Shown here in pieces: positions 1 to 5,195 of a DNA stretch of 5,659 nucleotides. The stretch is from Verrucomicrobiota bacterium (lineage in GTDB: Bacteria > Verrucomicrobiota > Verrucomicrobiia > Limisphaerales > UBA11358). Made by a program: the position numbers and the translations under genes. The notes beneath the pieces are model-generated. The model was not told the origin of the DNA. It did no database searches and saw only the letters and a list, made by a program, of their open reading frames with translations. The stretch spans positions 1 through 5,659 of the forward strand of contig JAMFSG010000210.1 of NCBI GenBank assembly GCA_026225155.1, written 5' to 3'. The number at the start of each line of letters is the position of its first letter. Within the stretch, counting starts at the first letter, position 1.

Positions 1-12
1 AAAAGCGAGGGA

Positions 13-81
13 GGGACGGCGTGTCGCCGTCCCATGATTTCAGGATGCTGAAATGATTTTTGGGACGCCGACACGGCGTCC
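13..81. repeat. Cluster of three palindromes (REP-like)
   Basis: Three hairpins lie in a row. The first is GGGACGGCG, loop TGT, CGCCGTCCC (13-33, 9 perfect pairs). The second is ATTTCAG, loop GATG, CTGAAAT (37-54, 7 pairs). The third is GGACGCCG, loop ACA, CGGCGTCC (63-81, 8 pairs). The outer two are alike in stem and loop, and their loops (TGT and ACA) are complementary to each other. This resembles the REP-type extragenic palindromes that are abundant in many Verrucomicrobiota genomes. No T-run follows either GC-rich stem, so a simple intrinsic terminator is not supported. The structure is seen directly; the REP assignment is inference. Confidence 0.6.
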
Positions 82-100
82 TTCCAATTTTCACCAAAAA

Positions 101-130
101 ATCTGTGTGCATCCGTGCGCATCCTTGGTT
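101..130. repeat. Three-unit tandem 10-bp repeat upstream of the MBL gene
   Basis: Three consecutive 10-mers read ATCTGTGTGC, ATCCGTGCGC and ATCCTTGGTT, ending 11 bases before the start codon at 142. This 'atctgtgt-catccgtg-catc-tggttaaa' pattern recurs between genes in many environmental bacteria and often produces spurious ORFs with peptides like SVCIRAHPWLNF. It lies in the presumed 5' UTR or promoter region of the MBL gene. Its function is unknown. Confidence 0.55.
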
Positions 131-141
131 AAATTTTTTTC

Positions 142-1533
142 ATGAAAATCCACTTCTTCGGCGCCTCGCGCACCACCACCGGCTCGATGTATTTGATCGA
201 GGTCAACGGCAAAAAACTGCTGCTCGAATGCGGACTGTTCCAAGGCCATCGTCAGGAATCAGAAGCGCTCAATAAAGTTTTGCCGTTCGACACAAAGCAA
301 GTGGACGCCGTGGTCTTGAGCCATTCACATTTGGATCACGCGGGCAAATTGCCGAGCCTCTGCAAAAATTACGACGGCCCGATCCATTGCACGTCCGCCA
401 CGAAGGATTTGTGCGGCATCATGCTTTTGGATTCGGCGCACATTCAGGAACAGGACGCGATCTTTGTCTCCAAAGTCCGTGCGAAAAAACATCAACCGCC
501 CGTCGAGCCGCTTTACACCACGCGCGACGCGCAAAAATGCGTGCAACAACTCGTCGCCACCGATTACGAAAAACCGTTTCAACCCGTGCCCGGCGTGACC
601 GTCACGTTTCGCGATGCCGGACACATTCTCGGTTCGGCCCAGGTGATTTTGGATGTGCAGGAAAACGGCCGAAAATTCCGTTATCTTTTCAGTGGCGACG
701 TCGGTCGCGGCGGCGATGAATTATTGCGCGACCCGATTCCCGTCGAGAATGTGGATTATCTCCAGATCGAATCCACCTACGCCGCACGCGTTCACGAAGA
801 ACGCCCGGACGCGGATGATTTGGTCGGTCAATACGTCGGCGAAACGCTCAAGCAAAACGGAAAAATCATCATTCCCGCGTTTTCCGTCGGGCGCACGCAG
901 CAGATTGTCTATGTGCTGCACGAGCTAACTTGCGCCGGAAAATTGCCACGCATCCCGATTTTTGTGGACAGCCCGTTGAGCGTGAACGCCACGGACATTT
1001 ACAAAAAACATCCCGAATCCTTGCGCCCGACGATCAACGATACGATGTGCCACAATGAAAATCCGTTCGGCATGAACAACCTCACTTACATCGCGAGCGC
1101 CGACGAATCCAAAAAACTGAACGATCGCAAAGAGCCGATGATCATCATCAGCGCGTCGGGCATGTGCGAAGGCGGGCGCATCCGGCATCACCTGAAAAAT
1201 AATCTCGGTGATGCGAAGAATTTGGTTTTGTTCATCGGCTATTGCGCCGAAGGCACGCTGGGAAATTCGATTGTCGCCGGCAAAACGCCCGTGAACATTT
1301 TCGGCGAACCTTATGATGTGCGCGCGAAAATTGTTTCGCTCGACACCTATTCCGGCCACGCCGACAAAAACGAATTAAAAACTTACGTCCAAAAACTTTC
1401 CGGCGACATCAAAAAAGTCATCTGCATCCACGGCGAAGAATCCCAGTGCCTCGCGCACGCCGAAACCTTGCGCGGCCTGAAACCAAAGGCCGAAGTCATC
1501 GTGCCGCAATATAAACAGACGGTGGAAATTTGA
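142..1533 (+). CDS. Beta-CASP metallo-beta-lactamase ribonuclease (CPSF/Ysh1-type)
   Basis: This 463-aa cytoplasmic protein is predicted to be a zinc-dependent RNA endo- or exonuclease of the MBL-fold RNA-processing family. Metal ligands are visible: HSHLDH at residues 61-66, H161 in the 'DAGHILGSA' motif, and D186 in 'SGDVGRGG'. The inserted beta-CASP domain follows, with acidic motif A at E210 (IESTY), 'IPAFSVGRTQQ' at 244-254, 'DSPLS' at 276-280, and motif B histidines H349/H350 in 'GRIRHHL'. The C-terminal RMMBL part has 'YSGHAD' (403-408) and the motif C-like H430 in 'IHGE'. Length is normal for bacterial single-domain members, which lack the KH domains of the archaeal forms. The ATG at 142 fits the fold start (MKIHFFGASRTTTGS) and follows a T-run with no Shine-Dalgarno sequence. 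The gene converges on the BtuF-like gene with a 14-nt gap. The family is clear; the RNA substrate is not known. Confidence 0.95.
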   Translation: MKIHFFGASRTTTGSMYLIEVNGKKLLLECGLFQGHRQESEALNKVLPFDTKQVDAVVLSHSHLDHAGKLPSLCKNYDGPIHCTSATKDLCGIMLLDSAHIQEQDAIFVSKVRAKKHQPPVEPLYTTRDAQKCVQQLVATDYEKPFQPVPGVTVTFRDAGHILGSAQVILDVQENGRKFRYLFSGDVGRGGDELLRDPIPVENVDYLQIESTYAARVHEERPDADDLVGQYVGETLKQNGKIIIPAFSVGRTQQIVYVLHELTCAGKLPRIPIFVDSPLSVNATDIYKKHPESLRPTINDTMCHNENPFGMNNLTYIASADESKKLNDRKEPMIIISASGMCEGGRIRHHLKNNLGDAKNLVLFIGYCAEGTLGNSIVAGKTPVNIFGEPYDVRAKIVSLDTYSGHADKNELKTYVQKLSGDIKKVICIHGEESQCLAHAETLRGLKPKAEVIVPQYKQTVEI

Positions 1534-1547
1534 CGCCGTGAAATATT

Positions 1548-2312
1548 TCAATCAACAGCGGTGATGATTTTCTTCATCTGCTCGTAGCCGTGAACCAAAC
1601 GAAATCCCGGCTGCAAAATATTTTCACCGGGGATTTCATAAATTCGATTTTTGCGAATGGCGGAAATATTTTGCCAATTTTCGCGCGCTAAAATTATGGC
1701 TGCGTCAACCGGCTTGCCGCACCACGAGGCAAAAATAATTTCAGGATCTGCAGCACAAACTTGTTCCGAAGAAACGACGCGTTCCATTGCCGCGCGTTTG
1801 GATTTCAATTGGGAGAAAATGTCTTCGCCGCCGGCGCGTTCGATCAGTTCGCTGACCCAAGCGATGCCGGATATAAACGGCTCGTTCCATTCTTCAAAAT
1901 AAACGCGCGGACGTTTTTTTGTTTCCACTGGCGCAAGCCGTTTGCGAAATTCGTTCAGCAATTTTTCACATTCGCATTCGCGGCCAACGATTTTAGACAG
2001 CAGCGCCAATGTGTTTTCGATTTCGCTTAAGGTGCGCTGATTTGTGGCGAGCACAGAAAAACCGCGCCGGATGAGTTCGGCGGCGAGTTGTGATTGGACG
2101 TCGGAAAATGTGATGACCAGATCGGGATTCAGTTTTTCGATCTCATTCCAATTTGCGGAATTGAATCCGCTCACGCGCGGTTTAGGCGGCGCATCCGGCG
2201 GTTGACTGAAAAACGCGGTGACGCCCGCGACATTTTCCCACGCGCCGAGGCGCCAAAACCAGTCGGCGGTTTCGGCGGAAAGACAGACGATGCGTTGTGG
2301 AACATGGCTCAT
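1548..2312 (-). CDS. BtuF-like cobalamin ABC transporter substrate-binding protein, no signal peptide
   Basis: This 254-aa protein belongs to the class III periplasmic-binding-protein family (BtuF/FepB/FhuD type). The N-terminal lobe has 'PQRIVCLSAETADWFWRLG' (about residues 5-23) and 'VSGFNSANWNEIEKLNPDLV'. The C-terminal lobe has 'YFEEWNEPFISGIAWVSELI', 'GGEDIF', 'PEIIFASWCGKPVD' and 'ILQPGFRLVHG', which match the putative cobalamin-binding subgroup. BtuF normally delivers vitamin B12 from the periplasm to the BtuCD permease. Here the conserved fold begins about five residues after the ATG, so there is no visible signal peptide or lipobox. The product may be cytosolic or exported in some other way. 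Its ATG overlaps the stop of the upstream CWC/DUF5522 gene (ATGA), implying translational coupling. It is the last gene of the minus-strand cluster headed by a cobalamin riboswitch, which supports the B12 assignment. No btuC or btuD is in the window. Confidence 0.88.
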   Translation of the reverse strand: MSHVPQRIVCLSAETADWFWRLGAWENVAGVTAFFSQPPDAPPKPRVSGFNSANWNEIEKLNPDLVITFSDVQSQLAAELIRRGFSVLATNQRTLSEIENTLALLSKIVGRECECEKLLNEFRKRLAPVETKKRPRVYFEEWNEPFISGIAWVSELIERAGGEDIFSQLKSKRAAMERVVSSEQVCAADPEIIFASWCGKPVDAAIILARENWQNISAIRKNRIYEIPGENILQPGFRLVHGYEQMKKIITAVD

Positions 2313-2686
2313 GTTACAACGGACAGCCGTTTATCCGTTTCATACGGACAATGCCGGCAGCCGCTGCCGCAACAATAACCGCGCCGGCGATGATAGGCAG
2401 CCGTGAAAACCATCAGGCCGTTGTCGAAATAGAAATCGCCGGGCAGAATTTTCGGCGTTGCGCCGGAATTTTTGGCGCGGTGAAATTCCATCACGCAGGC
2501 GCGGCAGAGGCAGTTTTTATTTTTGAGTTCCGGCGGAATTTGCGCGAGCAGCCCTTCGGGAATTTCCACCTGCGCGCACCAGCAGGAACCTTTGTAAGCC
2601 GCGTCGGTGCAAAGCTGGCAATTGTTTGGTTTGCCGCACAGCGGGCATTGCGTAGTGTCAATTATTTTGGCCGATGGTGGGTTCAA
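2309..2686 (-). CDS. Cysteine-rich CWC / DUF5522 fusion protein
   Basis: This small 125-aa protein has 13 cysteines in two blocks. The first resembles the cysteine-rich CWC family: CPLC at 14-17, C23 and C26, CWC at 35-37, and C59/C61/C64. The second, from about residue 82, resembles DUF5522: 'GDFYFDNGLMVFTAAYH', then 'RRGYCCGSGCRHCPY' with C105, C106, C110 and C113. These are likely zinc or iron-sulfur ligands; no function is established. The start is a TTG at 2686: an in-frame stop lies three codons upstream and no ATG precedes the first cysteine motif. The gene begins 39 nt after the pseudopilin stop, across a perfect 11-bp inverted repeat. Its stop overlaps the BtuF-like start by 4 nt. 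It could be a metal-binding accessory of the uptake operon or an unrelated housekeeping passenger. Confidence 0.85.
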   Translation of the reverse strand: MNPPSAKIIDTTQCPLCGKPNNCQLCTDAAYKGSCWCAQVEIPEGLLAQIPPELKNKNCLCRACVMEFHRAKNSGATPKILPGDFYFDNGLMVFTAAYHRRRGYCCGSGCRHCPYETDKRLSVVT

Positions 2687-2716
2687 TTTAATTCAAATCG
2701 CAAAGCGAATTGTTAA

Positions 2717-2746
2717 CCGGAAATTTTATGGTGTCAAAATTTCCGG
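2717..2746 (-). repeat. Intercistronic hairpin over the pseudopilin stop codon
   Basis: A perfect 11-bp inverted repeat (CCGGAAATTTT, 8-nt spacer, AAAATTTCCGG) covers the last codons and the TAA of the pseudopilin gene. In the transcript the stem is followed by GGUUAACAAUU, which is AU-rich but not a proper U-tract. It could be an mRNA-stabilising or processing hairpin, or a leaky terminator that reduces expression of the two downstream genes. The structure is seen directly; the role is inference. Confidence 0.6.
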
Positions 2747-3499
2747 ACGCAATTGGCCGATGAACTGATTTGGCAAACGTTTGTCATACGAGTTGGCCAC
2801 GGCTTTTTCCAAATCCACGTGGCCATCCGCAAATGTCACATTGGCTTTTTGCCCATGACGGAAATGTCCGTTCGGCTGGTTGTTCGGGTTAGCATAATTC
2901 GTTTCCAAATCCAGATAATAAAATTCTTCAAACATCGGATTGCTGGCCGAGGCGGGTGCTTGAAACGTGTTCACTTGCGCCGCGTCGGCAAACAATGCGA
3001 TGTCAGCGGGGCGAATAATTTTATTCGCATTGATCGGCAATGTGCTTTGCGCCGCGTTTTGCGCGTTGCACAGATAAGCATTGCAGCCGTAGCTGAAAAT
3101 GACGTTCGTGCCCTTGAGTTTGAATTGTGACGAGCTCCACGCGGGCGACGGACAAAGCCGGACATCGCTGCCATGCAGATACGAAAACAAAACGCCGGTG
3201 GACAGATCAAACGCGCGCCGGCCTTCCGTGCCGCTGGCGAGCCAGCCGAACCACCATTGCTGGCCGGTCGCCGTCGCCGGCTGGCTGCGGTAGAAAAAAA
3301 TTTCGGCGTTGTCGCCGAGATAAAGTTCCGTGGCGAGGCCGAGCTGGCGCAGATTGTTTTCACACGCGGCACGTTGCGCGGTCAGTTTGCTTTTGGCCAG
3401 CGCGGGCAAAAGCATCGCCGCCAGAATGGCGGTGACGGCGATGACGACCAGCAGTTCGATCAGCGTGAATCCTTTTGCGATTTTCACTTTGCACTTCAT
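2726..3499 (-). CDS. Type IV pilin-like (pseudopilin) protein with H-X9-DG motif
   Basis: This 257-aa protein carries the prepilin N-terminal cleavage/methylation signal 'KGFTLIELLVVIAVTAILAAMLLPAL'. Peptidase cleavage is expected between G10 and F11, with the conserved glutamate at E15 and one N-terminal membrane helix to about residue 33. The C-terminus has the H-X9-DG signature (H215 to D225-G226 in 'HGQKANVTFADGHVDLEKA'), characteristic of the DUF1559-like pseudopilins expanded in Planctomycetes and Verrucomicrobiota. I chose the ATG at 3499, not the in-frame start at 3607, for two reasons. It places the signal at residue 10, and it forms an ATGA overlap with the stop of the preceding secreted-protein gene. 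The 36 extra residues of the longer form are only a shadow of that gene. Such proteins are thought to act in secretion-like or surface assemblies; the specific role is unknown. Position under a B12 riboswitch suggests an envelope role in cobalamin acquisition. Confidence 0.92.
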   Translation of the reverse strand: MKCKVKIAKGFTLIELLVVIAVTAILAAMLLPALAKSKLTAQRAACENNLRQLGLATELYLGDNAEIFFYRSQPATATGQQWWFGWLASGTEGRRAFDLSTGVLFSYLHGSDVRLCPSPAWSSSQFKLKGTNVIFSYGCNAYLCNAQNAAQSTLPINANKIIRPADIALFADAAQVNTFQAPASASNPMFEEFYYLDLETNYANPNNQPNGHFRHGQKANVTFADGHVDLEKAVANSYDKRLPNQFIGQLRPEILTP

Positions 3500-4449
3500 G
3501 GCAAATCGGCGCGCACGCGGTAAAACGATTTGTCTGCCGGCGGATTTGTAGCCTGCAAAATCAAATTTGTGCCGTTGCCAAAAACAGAATTTGTGGTGGG
3601 TGACCAATTTTGGAAATCGGGAGTTTGCTCCAGCGTGTAAAGCCAGTTCGTGTCGCTGGCGAATTGAACTTGTCCCGGCGCAAGATTTTGAACCGCTTGC
3701 ACGGGCAATGGCGAGGCAATGGCGATTTTGCTTACGGTGCCGTGCGCGAGAATGTTGTCGCCAAAACCGTCGCCGGTGTAACTGCTGATCGAAAGCGTGT
3801 CGAGTTGGAACGCGCCGGAATCGCTGGTGGCACTTCCGGAATAAACGAACGGCAGCGAGGTCACGATCTGGCCGTTGGTCAAAATTTCGCCGCTGATGGC
3901 CGCTGCGTTGGCCTGATGCAAAAGGAGAATTTGACAGGTCACGCCGGAATTCAGATTGAGATTGCCGTAAGCGAAATAAAAATTCGCGGTCGCGTCCACG
4001 AGTGTCGCGTCATCGGACGCCGGATCGTTGAATTCGTCCGGCGGAAAATAATCGAACTCAAACACATTTGGCAGCGTGCCGAATGCCCGTGAATAATTTG
4101 AATTGGTCGCGGCGGAAAAATTCAGCAAGCCGATTCCCAATTCCGAGCCGTAACCAGTGGCCGTAGCATCGTTTAACTGCAGATTGATCGCGACGCAAAA
4201 ACTGTCGGTGATGCTCAACGTTTTGCCGAGCGGCAGATAAAAATAGCTGTTCGGCTGCGTGGAATCCCAAGTCACTTCGAGGTTTTGGTTGGTGGAATTC
4301 CAAGTGAACAGATTGGTGTTGCCGAAAATCTGCCAGCCGTTCTGCAACGGGTCGGTGGAAAATCTTTCAACCACGGTGTCGGCGCTGCAATTTGCTGCAA
4401 GAGAAACAAACAAGCCGGCCAAGGCCAGCAACGAACTGATTTTTTTCAT
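3496..4449 (-). CDS. Secreted beta-sandwich (LamG/ConA-like) protein, first gene after the B12 riboswitch
   Basis: This 317-aa protein begins with a signal peptide: MKK, a hydrophobic stretch (residues 7-19), and a likely SPase I site after 'NCSA' (A23|D24). The cysteine at 21 follows asparagine, so it is not a good lipobox. The body (24-245) is rich in Asn, Thr, Ser and aromatic residues in alternating strand-like patterns, e.g. 'NGWQIFGNTN' and 'NVFEFDYFPPDEFND'. This is typical of lectin/glucanase-like beta-sandwiches that bind ligands or carbohydrate; no catalytic motif is evident. The C-terminal module (about 262-317, 'NWLYTLEQTPDFQNW' to 'FYRVR') is common in Verrucomicrobiota exported proteins. 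A TTG five codons upstream (4464) is possible, but the ATG at 4449 gives the better signal peptide. The gene is translationally coupled to the pseudopilin gene. I do not recognise a named family for the full length. Confidence 0.85.
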   Translation of the reverse strand: MKKISSLLALAGLFVSLAANCSADTVVERFSTDPLQNGWQIFGNTNLFTWNSTNQNLEVTWDSTQPNSYFYLPLGKTLSITDSFCVAINLQLNDATATGYGSELGIGLLNFSAATNSNYSRAFGTLPNVFEFDYFPPDEFNDPASDDATLVDATANFYFAYGNLNLNSGVTCQILLLHQANAAAISGEILTNGQIVTSLPFVYSGSATSDSGAFQLDTLSISSYTGDGFGDNILAHGTVSKIAIASPLPVQAVQNLAPGQVQFASDTNWLYTLEQTPDFQNWSPTTNSVFGNGTNLILQATNPPADKSFYRVRADLP

Positions 4450-4542
4450 CAAGTGATCTTTCAATTTTGTCCGCGCGAAACATTATTTTCCGTGCGAACG
4501 GTTTTTGCGATTGAGAGACCAGAGGGAATGAGAACGTGATTG

Positions 4543-4606
4543 GTTGAAGCGTTGAATTGTTAAATTGTTTTCCGATTCAACGGTTCAACTATTTAACTAT
4601 TCAACG
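4543..4606. repeat. Divergent octamer repeats forming an inverted repeat in the 5' UTR
   Basis: Positions 4574-4605 are four tandem octamers: GATTCAAC, GGTTCAAC, TATTTAAC and TATTCAAC. Positions 4543-4566 are the same unit in reverse orientation: GTTGAAGC, GTTGAATT and GTTAAATT. Together they make an imperfect inverted repeat (4550-4570 against 4586-4606, 18 of 21 positions paired). The repeat lies between the riboswitch terminator and the first gene, inside the read-through transcript. It could be a protein-binding array or an RNA hairpin near the start region; the function is unknown. Confidence 0.65.
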
Positions 4607-4647
4607 AAATAAAAACGCCTCCATTCCACAAAACAAGAAATGAAGGC
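4607..4647 (-). terminator. Rho-independent terminator of the minus-strand B12 riboswitch
   Basis: In the minus-strand RNA the arm GCCUUCAUUUC pairs with GGAAUGGAGGC (11 pairs including two G-U wobbles) across a 9-nt loop. The U-rich run GUUUUUAUUU follows. It lies about 95 nt after the end of the aptamer and before the coding region. The riboswitch is therefore expected to act by premature transcription termination when cobalamin is bound. The 5' arm is conserved in the plus-strand leader at 5634-5644. Confidence 0.85.
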
Positions 4648-4741
4648 ATTCAAGTGCCCAAACGAAAATCGTTCGTTTGGCTGGCCTCATCCTTCTCTTT
4701 GCGGAGAAGCGCTCCGATACGCTCGGAGCCGACGAGTGCAT
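4648..4741 (-). promoter_or_regulatory. Expression platform of the minus-strand riboswitch (three hairpins)
   Basis: Between aptamer and terminator three perfect hairpins occur, listed in transcript order: 4729-4711 (GCUCCGA/UCGGAGC, 7 pairs), 4709-4692 (CUUCUC/GAGAAG, 6 pairs) and 4680-4658 (CCAAACGAA/UUCGUUUGG, 9 pairs, 5-nt loop). Each has a counterpart in the plus-strand leader, with compensatory changes in the first and third. A conserved AUGAGGC (4690-4684) can pair with GCCUUCAU, the 5' arm of the terminator, with one bulged U. This makes it a candidate antiterminator strand. One of the first two hairpins may be P13, whose loop makes the kissing contact with L5 in cobalamin riboswitches; I cannot decide which. 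Confidence 0.65.
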
Positions 4742-4873
4742 TCAAACCGGTATCCTGGCTTCGGCTTCAAACCTCATTCCGCCTTCCCGATCTTGCGATC
4801 GGTGGCATTGGAATTCGTAGCCGTAACAGTGGCGCAACCGTCCCGGATTCACACCGGGTTCCCTGACATTTGA
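4742..4873 (-). promoter_or_regulatory. Cobalamin (B12) riboswitch aptamer, minus strand
   Basis: The reverse strand shows the Rfam Cobalamin-family hallmarks in order: 'CAGGGAACCCGGTG', 'AATCCGGGACGG', 'GCGCCACTGT', 'TGCCAC', 'GGGAAGGCGG', and the B12 box 'AGCCAGGATACCGGTTTG' ending near 4743. A short P1 can close it (UCAAA at 4873-4869 with UUUGA at 4746-4742). A peripheral stem CCGAUC-GCAA-GAUCGG lies at 4802-4787. It senses a cobalamin and represses the downstream minus-strand cluster, whose last gene encodes a BtuF-like protein. A terminator follows, giving transcriptional control. The family is certain; I cannot say which cobalamin form is preferred. Confidence 0.97.
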
Positions 4874-4883
4874 CTGCGTGTGT

Positions 4884-4902
4884 GGCGGAAAACTTTTCCG
4901 CC
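4884..4902 (-). promoter_or_regulatory. Pre-aptamer hairpin of the minus-strand leader
   Basis: A perfect 9-bp inverted repeat, GGCGGAAAA, one base, TTTTCCGCC, lies 10 nt upstream of the aptamer and downstream of the predicted transcription start. A related hairpin with compensating end bases occupies the same place in the plus-strand leader (5369-5389). It is preceded by UUUGAAA (4911-4905), whose UUUGA is complementary to the UCAAA 5' strand of P1. Confidence 0.7.
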
Positions 4903-4921
4903 TGTTTCAAAGAGCGCGTTA

Positions 4922-4950
4922 GTTCTACGCGGAATAAAAAAAATTTCCAA
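4922..4950 (-). promoter_or_regulatory. Predicted sigma70-type promoter of the minus-strand riboswitch operon
   Basis: On the minus strand TTGGAA (4950-4945) is separated by 17 nt from TAGAAC (4927-4922). The match to the sigma70 consensus is moderate (4/6 at each box). Support comes from the plus-strand leader, where TTGGAA, a 17-nt spacer and a -10-like box stand at exactly the same distance (10 nt) from the shared TTTGAAA motif. Confidence 0.55.
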
Positions 4951-4967
4951 GCTAATTTTGCTGAAAA

Positions 4968-5035
4968 TCATTCTCATCCTCGTCGTCATGCTCATCCTCA
5001 AAAAAAAGTGAGGATGAGCATGACGATGAGAATGA
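4968..5035. repeat. Long inverted repeat with purine/pyrimidine-biased arms
   Basis: The left arm (4968-5000, 'TCATTCTCATC...') and right arm (5009-5035, '...GATGAGAATGA') are complementary over 27 pairs. The only interruption is a 6-nt insertion (CTCGTC) in the left arm; the loop is A7-G. The left arm contains CTCATCCTC twice. It lies between the divergent minus-strand promoter and the promoter of the mdh fragment. No U-tract follows the right arm, so it is not a standard terminator in the plus direction. It may be a mobile palindrome or a boundary element. Confidence 0.7.
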
Positions 5036-5057
5036 GCAGGAATGGAATGTTCCGCGC

Positions 5058-5087
5058 TTGCGTGAGAGCGCCTTTGGAAATTATACT
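5058..5087 (+). promoter_or_regulatory. Predicted promoter of the mdh fragment
   Basis: TTGCGT (5058-5063), an 18-nt spacer and TATACT (5082-5087, 5/6 to the -10 consensus) precede the ATG at 5106. The implied 5' UTR would be about 12 nt. No Shine-Dalgarno sequence is seen, as is usual in this window. Confidence 0.45.
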
Positions 5088-5105
5088 CGCGTTCCAAATT
5101 TTATT

Positions 5106-5195
5106 ATGAGCAAAGCACCCATTCGCGTGGCCATCACCGGCGCGGCCGGCCAGATCGGATATTCACTCCTGTTTCGCATCGCTTCCGGCGCGGCG
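5106..5195 (+). pseudogene. mdh: 5' fragment of malate dehydrogenase gene
   Basis: From the ATG at 5106 the frame reads 'MSKAPIRVAITGAAGQIGY' then 'SLLFRIASG'. This is the NAD-binding Rossmann start of bacterial malate dehydrogenase (TGAAGQIGYSLLFRIASG). Full-length enzymes have about 330 residues and oxidise malate to oxaloacetate in the TCA cycle. Here recognisable similarity stops after about residue 28-30. The open frame continues to a TGA at 5364-5366 (86 aa in all), but residues 31-86 (TPLQLTRVG... with many Leu, Pro and Ser) do not resemble MDH. No later part of the enzyme is found in any frame of the window. A promoter and start codon are retained. The change falls at a 16-bp palindrome (5190-5205). 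This looks like a truncated remnant or a partial duplication of mdh; a chimeric assembly cannot be excluded. Confidence 0.85.

Noticed and set aside
60..275. 71-aa plus-strand open frame
   Set aside because: It is built from the palindrome and 10-bp repeats and then overlaps the MBL gene in another frame; it is a repeat-derived artefact.
1539..1550. Perfect palindrome TGAAATATTTCA between the convergent MBL and BtuF genes as a bidirectional terminator
   Set aside because: The stem is short and AT-rich with no loop or U-tract, and it overlaps the BtuF stop codon. It is too weak to call a terminator.
3500..3607. Longer start for the pseudopilin gene at 3607
   Set aside because: It would put 36 residues of no prepilin character before the cleavage signal and overlap the upstream gene by over 100 nt. 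The ATG at 3499 gives the standard signal position and a 4-nt overlap.
3496..4449. Lipoprotein signal at LAANC in the secreted beta-sandwich protein
   Set aside because: The residue before the cysteine is Asn, which does not fit the lipobox. A signal peptidase I site two residues later fits better.
4640..4873. Plus-strand open frames across the minus-strand riboswitch
   Set aside because: The stretch is fully explained as a structured RNA on the opposite strand; the peptides resemble nothing.
4968..5035. CRISPR array
   Set aside because: There is only one inverted repeat and no regularly spaced direct repeats or spacers.
4849..5109. Opposed open frames across the aptamer and the long inverted repeat
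   Set aside because: Their codons come from the palindrome and riboswitch sequence, giving low-complexity His/Arg/Met-rich peptides with no family resemblance.
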